NCBI GenBank assembly: GCA_022577435.1
Contig: JAKOON010000027.1
Span: 4,554,820-4,618,819 of the forward strand
Source: Embiotoca jacksoni
Taxonomy: Eukaryota > Chordata > Actinopteri > Embiotocidae
Direction of reading: 5' to 3'
DNA: 64,000 nucleotides
Below are positions 48,561 to 60,955 of this stretch, piece after piece; within the stretch, counting starts at the first letter, position 1; each line of letters begins with the position of its first letter. The translations under genes were made by a program, and so were the position numbers. A model generated the notes under the pieces. That model worked only from the letters and a program-made list of their open reading frames with translations. It had not been told where the DNA came from and searched no databases.

Positions 48561-49251
48561 AAACTCTTGAACCTTGGTTTACTGGAGGAAGACGAGACTA
48601 CACTCCTGATGGCAGATTTGCAGGAAAGCCAAAGTAATTAAGTGATTTTCCACTGAATTAAGATTTTTGTCGAAGAGCATATGCCAAACTGAAGTTAAGC
48701 AACCTGGGATTAAAATGGAATCTACCATCACTAGGCTGCCAGAGTTATAGATATATATATAAAAGTATTTTAGAGATACACTAGTTATAAGGACATGGAT
48801 AAGAAGTGATATGCTGTTTTTAATCTTACAAACGGAAAATAAAATATCCAAAACTGCACAATGAGCTTAATATTGTAGAAGCTAGAATACGAGAACCACA
48901 GTAACTGTATTAGAATAATTTCACTATTTGTTGTTTTGATGTTTTCTCTATGGATCATAATGTTGTTGTTGCTGCTGCCGCTACGCCGGCACATTGATCA
49001 CATCACGGAAAAACCCTGCTTCTCTGCCAATTCAGTTAGTGGGAAACAGTAGCGGATGTGAGCCAAGGTTATGAACCGGAGGACATCAACTCGGCTGATA
49101 AAGCTCTGCTGTTGTGTGTCCTTGGCCAAGTCCTGCTCCATCACTGAGGCTGCAACACAGTACAATGACCTACAATAACATTGTCATGGTTGAAACACTG
49201 TGTCTAAAGAATGGAGGGAACACGAAAAGCAATCACAGAAAAAGCTTAGAA

Positions 49252-49253
<2 letters not shown>
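48561..49253. other. Unique non-coding DNA
   Basis: A short TA run (TATAGATATATATATA, near 48746) and a TTGTTGTTGCTGCTGCCGCT patch near 48961 are the only distinctive sequences. Confidence 0.4.

Positions 49254-49281
<28 letters not shown>
49254..49281. repeat. (T)28 homopolymer
   Basis: This is the longest homopolymer in the window. Confidence 0.95.
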
Positions 49282-49286
<5 letters not shown>

Positions 49287-50711
49287 CGGTCCTGTTTTGC
49301 TTAGAGTCATTAAGCAGAAAGACGGCAGACGCAGCCATTGCTTCTTGGAATAGATTTTATTTCCTCCTCTTTATTCTAAATGGTTCGCTGAAATTTCATT
49401 TTGGCTCAGATAGGATGGAAAGTGGGTGAGAGACGGAATTGTAGAGGGAGGGGAGGGAGATTGGCTTTCCGAGTGGCAGGTGATTTAAGTCTCGGGCTCA
49501 CCGCTCACTTTAGTGCAAGATGGGATGCAATGTTTAGCCTGTAGAAGGTTAGCAGAATAAAATAATTAGACTTTATATAAATTAATAGGACTATGTACAA
49601 ATTATAGATCAGAAGAAAAAAAAATCAAGAAACTGAAAATGTTTTAACTTTCTTTTCTTACTGTCAGTTATGTTTCTGTGACTTTAGTGAATTTAAGTTC
49701 CAGTGAATATCTTCAATGAAATAATTAATTACAGCAGGTAGCTAATAGTCTATAATGGATTACATTAAAGAACCATCCTTAATTGTTGCTGAAAGACACA
49801 GGCTCAGGTGTTGTAAGCCATGGGCCAAAAAAAAAGAAGACATCAATTTTTTAACAATGAGACAGCGGTATGTTTTCAATGGCTGATTTAGTGCCATTAA
49901 CTAATGTTTCCCAGCAAAGGAAAACCTTCCCCTCAGGCACAGCGTTCTGCTGCAATTTGGCTGATTAGATGAACTAAGCTGGTATTTATGGGGGGATTTT
50001 CTTTGATCTGTTGGCTTCTATACATATGTGCGGTGGGGAAAGGGGGCGACGGGTTGGAGTGGGCAGAGGGTGTATGAAGGGACATGTCGGCAAGAAAGAT
50101 ACAAAGCCTTTAAGGATGAGCGAGATAGAATAAAGAAGAAGAGATAACCGCATATAATGGGGATAAAGGGACGGAGCATGAGGAGATGGTAAGAAAATTA
50201 TAAAAAGTCTGGAGGCACGGCGAAAAGTCACATGAGGGGTGAGGTCGGTTGGAGAGCACAGGCTTCATTCCCATTACAAGTCAGTGAGGCAGAGGACAGC
50301 TGCGGCTCCTGTTACTGCCGTACCATGTGTCTGATTGCACGTTATTACAGAGACGCCACACCTCCGTCATCATCATTCACTTCTTCTCCAAGTCTGTTTA
50401 CCTTGCACTGTTTTCCTACTTTGTTGTCTTTGTCCCCCCTGACCCTGCTTTAGTTCCCTCTATCTCACTTTATTTGCTCTGTTGTCAAATTTTTCTCCAT
50501 TCTTTCTCTTCCGTTACAGAGGATCTATGATATCGATGCGATGTTATGAATCCTTACTAATCTGGCATCTTTGCTTTTTTTTCCAGCGGATGGGACATAT
50601 TTCTGTACGTCCCCATCTCTCAGACTGCTACCTCTGGTGGTCTCGTCAGCGTGTGTCAGCCCTGCACAACCACCTCCCTGCTTAAGACCGGTCCAAGTAA
50701 AAACCACAAAC
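49282..50711. other. Unique non-coding DNA with two acceptor-like signals
   Basis: Pyrimidine tracts ending in CCGTTACAG (50519) and TTTTTCCAG (50586) resemble acceptors. The open frame through them is interrupted at about 50684 without a good donor. No gene is called. Confidence 0.35.
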
Positions 50712-50730
50712 TTTTTTTTTTTTTTTTTTT
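50712..50730. repeat. (T)19 homopolymer
   Basis: This is a perfect T run. Confidence 0.92.
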
Positions 50731-51859
50731 AAATCACAGAGCCATACTGCGCTTTGCACCCATAACCCCTCCAGACAGCATTTTGTTTCCACCTTCACAG
50801 CAGCAAAGACCCTCGCGTAAACCAGCATGCAGTTTTTTTTTTAAAAAGCCAGACATTTGATAAACAACATGCTTCTAATAACGTGGCCTCCCCGCAGCCA
50901 TTTATGATGTATAAATAAGTTGCAAAACATCATTAATTAAAGATGGGAGTTTACAGCAGCAGCCTGTCTCTGCTGCAGGGTAGCAGTTTAAGGGAAGGAG
51001 GCTGTTAAAACAGAGCCACCAACAGAGAAGACCCGAGATACAAAGGGGGCCCACACAGGCTGCAGGTTGTCTCTCTGTCTGCCCCGAGGACAGTGAGTCC
51101 AATCGCTAAGCAGGAGTGTTTACATGCATTCCAGACGGGGATGCATTCATTTCGCTGCTGCTGCAGCAACGATGTGAAACCCAACAGGGGGAATAAACAA
51201 CTGAAAAAGTGGGCTGCCTCGCTACAAAGTCCTGCCAAGTACAATACAGAATGGAATAATGGATTACCTCAAGTGTTCACCGCAATAGGCAACAAGACAA
51301 GTATCAAGGCTGTGTTTCAAATTACGAACATAAGCTGATTTTAAGTGCGATCACACTGTCAAGTGTGTAAATGTGTAGTGTACTATGAGGACTCTGATGG
51401 TGCTTAGTCTGCACATTGAGGGAACAGTGGTGCCATCACGGTGCTATGTAGTGAAAATGGAGGGACCACCAACCAATTTTCTAAATACATTGACCAAGGA
51501 AGTTGCAGCTGTTGCAGAACGCCGCACACAAGTGTTTATATTTCACTAATTACCACTATAATGCTGTTGGATAGAAGCCATCAGTGTGTTTATTGTGTGG
51601 GTGAAACAGACGGTACGAAAACACGGTCGTTTTCAGGTAAAATAACCAAACAAAGCCGGCAGATATGTTGGCAGATGATGCATTGGAGTTGTATTGTCAT
51701 TTCCGGTAAGTCCATAATAAAGTACACTAACCTGTAGAAATTCACGCACCATACAAGTAAGTGTACTAACATGTAAGTGTATTAATACAAGTATGCAACA
51801 CAGCACAAGTTTAAAATGTCTTCCTATTTTGCTTTGTTCTACATGTTTCTTAATTCATT
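50731..51859. other. Unassigned sequence, possibly an old repeat from about 51340
   Basis: GTGTAAATGTGTAGTGTACTA near 51366 and AAGTGTACTAACATGTAAGTG near 51759 read like degenerate related ends, which could mark an old non-autonomous element of about 430 bp. The evidence is thin. Confidence 0.2.
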
Positions 51860-51990
51860 GAACTTTTTTAAAACCACATTTACAGTAACCATGATGACAA
51901 AGGTTGCATAACTTTAAGGAAGTAATGTTAAACCAGACCATTTTATTTTCCTAACCAAGCGGTTTTTGTACTTAAACCTAACCAGGGGTG
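51860..51990 (+). mobile_element. Second old copy of the CCTAAACCTAACC-type repeat
   Basis: This copy shares an exact 23-bp core (51962-51984) with the copy at 11560-11720 and weaker similarity upstream (AAACCAGACCATTTTATTTT against AAACCATTATCTTTTCC). Borders are approximate. The two copies show that a dispersed repeat family is present. Confidence 0.55.
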
Positions 51991-52738
51991 ATGGTGATTT
52001 ATGAAAGGCTCCTGTGAGATTTCTTTTTAGGGGAGGAACAAATGATCTGTTTGGTCGTACGAGTTGGAGAACCTTTGTAATTTTTAGATTTTGACATGAG
52101 AAGCAGCCAATGTAATGTCAGTTTTGGTGTATTTAGTGACCATTGACACCTGGCTTGCTGCTCACACACCAAGGCGATTCCCAAATGTAGGCGTACAGAA
52201 TAGCTACAGAAAAGTGAAAAATATGGTTCTTCAACTTTTACTAATCTGCAGAGTAATATGTGCAAAAGGCCATTCCTCTCCAGTGAGAGGCCTCTGTAAG
52301 ATACAATTTTGCTTTCATCCATAAAATGCCTCGTTGTTACTCGACTGGTACAATCAATTTGACAATGTGAGACTTAAAACTTAATTTAGGATAAGGCTAA
52401 AAGGAGTACATTCAAATAAATCCGACAACATACATGTTAACAGTACCGCTCATTCATTTAGACTGACAGACCTGCAGTTACTAGAAGGCGTATTCCTAAT
52501 ATTTTAGTGGAGGTTAGCCACCTCCCCACACCGCCGGCAATCACCCTAAAAGAGAAAACTCACATCAACCCTCCCGATCAATTCCCGTAAGACAGCACAC
52601 ATGCCGACACGACAGAACACAAGGTGACGGGGCATTACTGGAATTAGTATCTGTAATGGAATCACTTAATTTGGAATTGCAGTCCCTTACACATTGCTTC
52701 CACCAACACCGCTACAACCTCCATCGCTCTCCTTTTTT

Positions 52739-52745
<7 letters not shown>
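51991..52745. other. Unique non-coding DNA
   Basis: Nothing recognised; the frames are short and anonymous. Confidence 0.4.

Positions 52746-52806
<61 letters not shown>
52746..52806. repeat. (CA)30 microsatellite
   Basis: This is an uninterrupted CA run after a TTTCTCTCTCA lead-in. Confidence 0.97.
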
Positions 52807-52808
<2 letters not shown>

Positions 52809-52989
52809 ATATATCAGTGAAAGAAATCCTGCACTGCAGCTCATATGGTTTGCAGGTTTGTCAGATTCTTTAGAGATGTAACACTTATCTCTAATCCACA
52901 TCTGAAGCTGGGTTAGCGGCAAGTGCCCGTTCATGTTCAAAATAGCTTCCCATCAGAGCCCCGGTTAGAGGAGAAAGGATACCAGCCCG

Positions 52990-53044
52990 GCCACAACTAA
53001 TCATCATGTGATGAATCATTTGAGCCAAAGCCCTTAGTTGTGGC
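52990..53044. other. Nested hairpin: 11-bp perfect arms around an inner 6-bp hairpin
   Basis: GCCACAACTAA (52990-53000) and TTAGTTGTGGC (53034-53044) are perfect reverse complements. The 33-nt loop starts with TCATCATGTGATGA (53001-53014), itself an inverted repeat with a 2-nt spacer. As RNA it could form a two-tier stem; as DNA it offers paired symmetrical binding sites. It lies in unique, conserved-looking sequence (52930-53160). No known RNA family is recognised, and the arms are short for a microRNA precursor. Confidence 0.4.
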
Positions 53045-55098
53045 TAAAGGATCACAGATTGCAGCTCTCGTCTCCGAGGGCCCTGGAATCTTCTTGATTT
53101 ATACAAGTACAGACTTCACTTTCTGATCTACTGCACTGTCTTTCCAGATCCATATGTGGAGCTGAAGGTGAATTTCAAATGGACAAGAGTGGATTAAAAA
53201 AAATTGCAATGCAAAAAAAAAAAAAGGGAATGAACATAAACTAACAAACATGAAATGTTACTATGAGCTTTTAAGTGGTCACAGCATCATCAGCGTAAAT
53301 CGGTCTCTCAGCAAAGCTTTTAAGGAGATACACAAACAGTAAGAGTAGATCAGGAATTAAACAGGAAGAGGGGAGTCTCAGTATGCAAGAATTTTCCATT
53401 TGTCTTCTTAAATTTTCTTACACAATTTTTCTTCACATCTGGCCGAAGTATTCAGTTAAGTTGATATTATGTGGCTTTACGTACCAATTAAAGTGATTAT
53501 TTTGAGAGCATAGTTTCTCTAATAATTGAAACATCTGTTGCTGTATGTAGAGTTGTCATTGTGAATCATAGTTTTTATGTATAAAATACTGAAGTAAGCA
53601 TCTCTGTCATACAAACCTCACCTTTCCAGAAGCTCTGTCACATAACAGTTTCTCCAATGACACACTAGCTTTACCATTAAATGGCCGAAAACAAACTGCA
53701 CCCATGTAATTTGCAGAGTACATTATCTCCGTTAATCATTCAGGGACACCGTGATGCATGTACACCAAACCATTAATTCATAAATGAGTTAATGTAGCGC
53801 GACACGGTAAATAGCTTCTCGAGACAGGCTTACGCAAAACCAAAGTCATAAGAAGCTCTGGCAACACACCGGTCTACGCCACCGTACCGCCAGTCTGCGC
53901 CAGCTGCGAGATGGTAGCGTTGACAGAGCTGAAATCTGCGAACCACTAAGTGGTAAGGTGATGCTGGGTCGCTAGCTGAAATGGAAACTGTGTGCAGGGT
54001 AAACATTTACACAGGCTTGATGAAACCTTGAGCATCCGGCTTGCCGCCTGAGCCATATATTCCAATCACATGCTCCACGCCTGCGTGCTCCCCCATGCTG
54101 CGTGCTGACACTCACTTTGGCTCAGTGTACCCCATTTATTTAACTGCAAATGGGGCAAAACCGCTCAATTGTAGCTTTGGCCATACTTTGGCTGCGACAG
54201 CCCCCATGGTAAAAGAAAATCTCGACTGCGCTGATTGCCTGAAGAGAAAAACAAAGTGGGATGGAGCTGAAGGGACGGAAGAATACACTGCAGATTCCGA
54301 ACGAGAGAGGGGTGCATGCATGGGGAAAATTGCGATAATTGTTTAATTGCATGAAGACGTGAAGCCGGCAGCGATCTGGCAGTCACTGACAGATGTTGTA
54401 AAGGCAGGTGGAAGATTGACTTAAACAGACTTTGCAGCCACATGTAGGTCTATCTATTTCCCCACCCTTAAGGTTTTTGAAAGATTAATTAGAAAGATGG
54501 GCTTCCCATTATCTAGCTCAGATTTGTCAGTTTATTTTAGGTTGTTGGTTAACTCTTCCCTGTGGGGAGGGAAAGTGAGAATTAGAGAGAGAGAAAAGAG
54601 AAGTAGAGATGTTGATTGCTAGACCTTCTACCTCATGTCTCAAAACCTCTCCGCTCCTTACTAGCTGTTGAACTGAGAACATTTTACATCCTTATTAAAA
54701 AGATTTGATTTCAATCTACGGCTTGATGTCCTAAAAATGAAATGAAAGAGCTGGATGCAAATATTGTGTCTCACTTGATACTTTACAACATGCAATGTGG
54801 GGTGTTGCCTTCATGTGGATTCCCAGCTTCATGTTCTCAGTTCTCAAACACAGTGAACAAACCACATTAAAAGATCTAATTAGGGACACAGAAACATGCA
54901 GAACCATTTAACATCTAAGACTGCTGAACTTATGATCAGTATTTAAAAAAACGCAACCAACTCAGTGGCATCAAGATGAATGTTAAAGTGGACAGAGTGC
55001 CAGTTTTTCCCGAAGAGCAGAAATGTCTTACAGAGCCTTCCACTCTCTTAGAAACTTCCATCCTAGCTCCTGTGATGTGTCTGCATGTTTCATGGGGA
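53045..55098. other. Unique non-coding DNA
   Basis: A possible 20-nt exon (53157-53176) lies between TGTCTTTCCAG and a GTGAAT donor-like match, but its support is weak. The stretch 53790-54000 is CpG-bearing and could be an unrecognised repeat. A perfect octamer lies at 54755-54762. Confidence 0.35.
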
Positions 55099-55120
55099 TT
55101 TTTTTTTTTTTTTTTTTTTT
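55099..55120. repeat. (T)22 homopolymer
   Basis: This is a perfect T run. Confidence 0.95.
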
Positions 55121-55847
55121 AAAGACACGAGCCTCCGTGAAGCAGACAATAAATCATATCTTGATATTCGTATTGGCTGAAAAAAAGGCTGCCGTTGAAA
55201 ATATACCGCACTTCACTGGAGAGAGCGATCCATCTGTTCTGCACAATGAGCTCTCTCACTATCGCTACCTGATGACTGAACACTGGTTCGGGCTTTTGCT
55301 GGCAGGAAAGACACTTAAGAGAAAGTAAATGGAAGGAAGTCAGGGAGAGCTAATCTGTCATAGAGCTACAGTCCTCTGCATATCACGGTCTTATGAGGAA
55401 CAAATTGCTGAGGTGTTGTAGCTGGAGTCGTGTGAGGTTTCACCATAACTGTCAGCCTGAGTGGATGAGCACATCAGAGGAAATGAGATAAGTGGATTTG
55501 TGCTGGAGCGCACGCGTGTGCATGTTTGGCTACATGCAAGGGTGTGCATGAGGTGTGTGTTTACATGTCTGTCGACTGAAAGTGTGCCCACGCTTTTTGC
55601 GTTTTTACTCACAAATAAATGCATATAAATTTGAACATGTCGATTATACAGTCTTTAAAAAAAATACTCTAAGGTTGTGCTATCAAGATGTGTTAACTGA
55701 TCTCAAACATCTATGCGTTTGCCATGAGTCCAACAGCTCAGGCTTCCCTCTGTAAGTCTCGGTGGACAGTGGCTTGATTTACAGCACAGGTCCGTGATGA
55801 GGGAGCTGTAGTATAAAAGGTATTAAACCTGGGCAGCAGTACAGGAA

Positions 55848-55862
55848 GGGGGGGGGGGGGGG
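55848..55862. repeat. (G)15 homopolymer
   Basis: This is a perfect G run, capable of G-quadruplex formation by itself. Confidence 0.9.
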
Positions 55863-55985
55863 CGCAATTTGATATGAGGCTTCCCTTTAATCAGCCAGAG
55901 GCTCCACACTCCCTCAGGCATACAGGATGCAGAAAGTCCTGGAAATCCATCCGTGTACACAGAGAGTGGTAGACACGGAAAGGTA

Positions 55986-56040
55986 GTGGTGGTGGTGGTG
56001 GTGTGGGTGGGGGGGTGGAGGGTTGGTGGCGGAGGTGGGT
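55986..56040. repeat. G-rich (GGT)n tract
   Basis: GTGGTGGTGGTGGTGTGGGT is followed by a G7 run and then TGGAGGGTTGGTGGCGGAGG. Many short G runs make it a G-quadruplex candidate. It lies about 125 bp from the G15 run. Confidence 0.85.
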
Positions 56041-56114
56041 TAGACAGCCGGGGGCATCTAAATAAACACAAACCAGATGCAGAACATATAGAACATGTGT
56101 GGGAACAAGTCACA

Positions 56115-56889
56115 GGAGTGTGTGGATAAGTGCTTTTCTCATGATCCTGTATTTGTGTGTGTTTTCAAAGTTTTTTTTAAACAATGTTAAGTTGCTTTCA
56201 TGGTTACGGTTAGAGTTTTAGGTTTAGATTCATGTGAGTGATATTTGTGGCACGCAGTTATGATGGTAAGAGGCTGGCAGAATGCATTCATGTCGATGAC
56301 CTTGCAAATATAAAAGCAAAAATATGTGTTTTATGAGAAAGAAATCTTTGTGCTCAAAACAAACTGCGTGAATGAAAATATTTCACTTTATGTTTTCAGG
56401 TATTGAGTATAATTAAATGCTTGTTTATGTTCAAACAGTGATGCAGTGCAGAATTTTAAAATTAATCTGCATTTAAATCTAACTTCATTCTATACCGGTT
56501 AATTCTATTATTTTATAATGCAGTTCTTGACCTGTAGCTGTTTAAATTACATCTGTTTGAATGGTACCATACGGATACAATTGCCCTGCCTGAAACTGCA
56601 TTATGCAAAAATTATAAATGTTCATAAAGTACAGAAATGAATGGAAACCAATAGATGCTGTATAATGTTGTAAGGACTTTACTGTGTTAATGGAAAATGT
56701 AGACACACGCATGATTTGTTGCGAAAGAGTTAAAAACTTAAACTTATTCCATAGTTTCAACAGTTTTTGGCTGTTGGAGGTGAACTATGTATGAAAAGAG
56801 CAGCTAGTTTATCCTAAATTTAAGCCTAATCCTGTCTGCCCTTTGATATGTGATTATAAAAAATGTTTGCTGACTGATATACTACGGGA
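56115..56889. other. Unique AT-rich non-coding DNA
   Basis: Nothing recognised; the text is AT-rich with low-complexity leanings. Confidence 0.4.
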
Positions 56890-57260
56890 ATAGAGGCCAC
56901 CAGGGCAACTGCTAAGGCTTCAGTCCTTGTTGTGGTTCCTGAGACTGGACCAGATCTGAGCCCGGACTAAAAGAAACAGACGGATGATGTCAATGATGTC
57001 TCTCTTTTCTCCTTTGCTCTTTCTGTTTCCCGCTTCCTCAAAGTCTAGCTTCAGCCCGATTAATGATGCAGCTGTAACAGTAATAATTCCCGAGCAGTTA
57101 GAAACAAATCTCCTGATGAGTGCTGTGACAACCGAGCTGCCATTACAGAAGTACTCGCGGCCCTTTGAGCAGAGGGTGTGGTGTGTATGTTTTCTACCAA
57201 CCAGTGAGCCAAGCAACCAGCTCGCTCCACCCTTCAACCCTTCCTTAGAGGCCCATGGTA
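56890..57260. promoter_or_regulatory. Candidate conserved non-coding regulatory block
   Basis: This is unique, balanced sequence with GCCCGATTAATGATGCAGCT near 57054 (a homeodomain core joined to a CAGCTG E-box) and GTAATAATTCCCGAGC near 57079. CCACCAGGGCAACTG near 56898 is a partial CTCF-like match. Frames on both strands have no recognisable domain. This is inference from motifs. Confidence 0.3.
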
Positions 57261-58347
57261 ATGGCTCTCAAAAGTGATTGAAATAGTTGGAAGGATGACA
57301 CACGCAAAGGAAAAGAATGGCAGAGCTAAAGTAGCATGAAATAAACTGGCCTCGAGGAGAGACAGAGACCAGAGAGCAATTTGTTTCCCCTTCTGCGAAT
57401 TACAGGCCGGAGCCAGCCACTGTCTCTAAATGGGAACCAGCTCGGTTCTGCCCAGACACCACTATTTTGGCGCAGTAAGTGTTTTGAGTCAAGAAAAACA
57501 CCATCCAAAACCCCACGTCTCCTTTGGGCTGCGAAGCCTGCCTAACAAATTCTTGGGTGTTCCTTTGAAAAAACAATCTTTGAGATGACTTACATAAACG
57601 TACAGTGGAAATATCTAATACGGTGTCAGATCTCTAAAGGTGTCTGTTTTGTTTTATCAGTATGGTATTTGTACAACCAGCCACGTGTCATCCTCGGGTA
57701 CTTTTACTTTGTCCGAAAAAAAAAACAGGCAGCGATACAGACATGCAGACACTCTTCCTGGCCCTTTCTGTGGATATATTATTGTCTCTGGATGATTATA
57801 CTTCCACAAGACTTTTCAGGAACAACTCCCCAGCTAAGGGAACTGTTTTCAATTGAAGCAAATAAAATGATTTCGTGCAGGAACAGAATTGGCCAGCTAC
57901 ATTTCTTTGTTAGCTGAGCCCACTAATTTCTCCAGACATGACCTAACAAACTGTTTGGTCACTGAAAAACATTTTTGTAGCCTAATCCGAAACCTTTCTT
58001 GATGTTTATCTGAGAGGTCGTTCCAAGTCAGATTCACCAAACTCCACAATCTTATCATAAATTTATTGTTTCATCAAGGCCACGTGTGCATGAAAAGGTT
58101 ACAATAATCACTGCTGCTGAACCGCTATGCAAAGAGGCTTAATCCACTCAATCTTGGGTCTTTTTTCATTCACAAAAAGTTACCTGTTTGAGTAATAAAG
58201 AAGGGAAACTGAACAGTAAAAGCAAGAACTATTAGAAATCAGAAAACCTCATTAGGGGACCTGTAACAATCAGAATGACACAGCTGCAGGTTTTCACATG
58301 ATAAGAAAAATGTCTTTCTAAAGCAAAGCTGCCCACGACTTCGATGG
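57261..58347. other. Unique non-coding DNA
   Basis: Nothing recognised. Confidence 0.4.
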
Positions 58348-58369
58348 GATGAGATGAGATGAGATGAGA
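58348..58369. repeat. (GATGA)4 pentanucleotide repeat
   Basis: Four perfect GATGA units are followed by a partial one. Confidence 0.85.
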
Positions 58370-58710
58370 CAGTTGAGAGAATATTAATCGGTATGTGAGC
58401 GAGTAATCAGGTGTTATAAAAGGATGTTGCCCGGGACAGCGGGTTGCCAAAAGATCCCGAGGCAGCTGCTGGATTAAGAGATTTATTCCTTCAACTAAAC
58501 ATATCCAACACATCTGAAAAAAGGGGAAAACTTTTTCAGTACATTGGCAAGTCATGGTGAGGAAGAAATTCATTCAGATTAAGTTGTTATAATCCTTAAA
58601 TGAAACAAGTTGTTTTTTTTGCCCTTGTGGAGAATTTCATTTATACATAAATATCAAGAAAACAGATGCTTTGGAAATAAGAATGGCCATGACACTGGGT
58701 TAGACTTGGT

Positions 58711-58731
58711 AAAAAAAAAAAAAAAAAAAAA
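58711..58731. repeat. (A)21 homopolymer
   Basis: This is a perfect A run. Confidence 0.95.
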
Positions 58732-60526
58732 GACATGGACAACACTGCTGATGTATACTTTCAGCCTTTCTCAAAGCCATTTCCATGAAATTTTAATTCA
58801 TGCAAGGATGGTAAATGTGATGATGGCCTGCATCTCGTCTTTGTGGTTGAAAACCTCACTGCATAAAAGAACACGCATGTTGCCCTATGAACTTATGATG
58901 TTACACGCTGTTTTCCATCATTTACCACATGTGACGAAACGTGTTAGCTATATTATGTGAGTCATTGCGTGGATCTACCGACTGAACTCCAGTTCTGCTG
59001 AGTGAGCATATCATTTCACACATTGATTACAGTGTATAAAGCCTGCACAAACACACATGTACATGTTATAAAGCTGTTTGATCACATACACACCAAATAA
59101 AGACGGGCGCTGTTATCTACACCATGAGAGAATCAACATGCCCTGCAGAGGAGGAAAAAAAAGCAGTACAGTCTTTGGTCACTGATGTCAACAAGCATAA
59201 ACCACAGCATCAAATCAAAAGATATTAAAAATGGTTCCCGAGAGTGTTTTCTTTCAACTGCATGGGTGTTTTTGCACTTATGGATATGACAAGCACGGCC
59301 ACCGTTTCTACTTTAGGCTGTGCCACATATGATTTCAACCAATGACAGCCAGTCGGTTGGGTTTTCTGCTCACATATTGTGCCCCTGTGGCCACTTAGCT
59401 CATCTTGTCCTCTGGAAAGAGATACTTATTCAAATGGATTAATCACCAGAGGGGTCCACTTTGAAGAAGTGCACATAGACGAAATGAAGGGGTAGAAAGA
59501 CGGTTGGGGGAGAGTGGATGTGAGGGGATAAGATGTTATGTTGTAGCCAAGGCAGCAGGGAGGATTTCAATAGCAGGCTGTTGGCACGACCACATGGCTT
59601 AAGATTCCTGGCATTGCCTGCATGTCTTCGGGGGGGGGCTGTCTTTGCGTGCCCACCATATTAAGGTGGGCCAAGACCCCTCAGAATTCAGCCCATATGC
59701 TCCTCCTCTCCCAACCCAACAGCACCCGGTACCTCAGCCAAAGCACACAATCTGTCCCGATTACCGAACTCCCCCCTCATCTTTGATACTGGCCTCATCT
59801 AAAATATGCATGTGTCTGGTTGTCTCGGCACTATAATAACTCAGCTGCACTTCAAACCACTCAGACCCCACCTATCTTTGCCTCTGCCTTCCTCGATCTC
59901 TGGCAAATTACAGCAAATATATTTCAAAAAGCTCTGATGTTGGAGTGCGGGTCAACAAAGTTACCTTGTGGAGTTGCATTTTATAGATCAGATTTACAAG
60001 AATGGAAAATCTCATCACAGATCATTCATAGGACAGCCATGCAGTCTCAACTATATTCCCAGGTTTTCATATAGGCTAGCTTCCCATCCATCATTCAGCA
60101 GGGGTGTGACATCAGAGCCCTTTACCATCCCTGGCCATGCTGTTCCATCCCAGGCCGAAGCCAGGACCAGGCAGACATTAGCTAGTTTTTCATGCTGCCC
60201 ATACGAGCTATACTGAACACTCTTGGCTTGGTACTGGTACAGGTGCAGCTGCAAATGACCCGGTCCACAGCATGCTTCTCGGGTCTGCTTATTCAGCCGG
60301 AGTGCCCTCCTAATGGTCGGCCACATGTAATTGGTACGAGCCAGACTCGCACTGCAGTCGGCACATTTCTCTGAAAATACTGATACACCAGTCAAATTTG
60401 CACTCTCATTTCTGTTTAATATGTTTTTTACATTTTCAGTCAAAATTTGTGTCCTTAAAATGTCAAAAACTACTAGAAAAGCCAATCGCAATTTCCTCTA
60501 GCTGAAGTTCATTGCGTATATCGTCC
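58732..60526. other. Unique non-coding DNA
   Basis: No gene was recognised. A G run lies at about 59630-59638. The anonymous 146-codon minus-strand frame at 60051-60491 has no domain. Confidence 0.35.
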
Positions 60527-60955
60527 TAACCTGGGTTTACCAGACCCAAAACTCACTGTGAATATACGGGTCTGGCAACGCTCCATTAGGGATTGTTTCC
60601 AGTCATTGCATCATAACGGTCGTAGACCTGACATATGTAGTGCGCCGACACATACCAAGCTGAAAACCACCCCCAATGCCAGCAGATGGTAATGCCATGT
60701 CAGTTAATGACCATTTCAGACTTTTTGGGGCATTGTTCTTACTCCAGCTTCAATTCCTTGATATTTGCCAGCAGTGCTACAATTCCTCATATGGCTTAAT
60801 CTAGCCTCACCACCACCATCATTGTTGTTGGAACAACATTTATAAACAGGCACTTGAACTCAACATTATCACACTTAGCCACACCTATTGGTCGCTGATT
60901 GGGCAGCCCTTTAAAGTAGCTGTGCAAAACTTTGTGCAAACCAGGTTTCCAGACT
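60527..60955. mobile_element. Possible decayed interspersed repeat
   Basis: The segment starts near AACCTGGGTTTACCAGACCC and ends near AAACCAGGTTTCCAGACT, so similar GGTTT(A)CCAGAC text sits at both ends in direct orientation. Text such as CACACCTATTGGTCGCTGATT near 60881 reads like repeat sequence to me. No family is assigned, and unique sequence is a real alternative. Confidence 0.25.

Noticed and set aside
1229..52806. CA arrays as CRISPR or satellite arrays
   Set aside because: They are simple dinucleotide runs with no spacers or longer unit.
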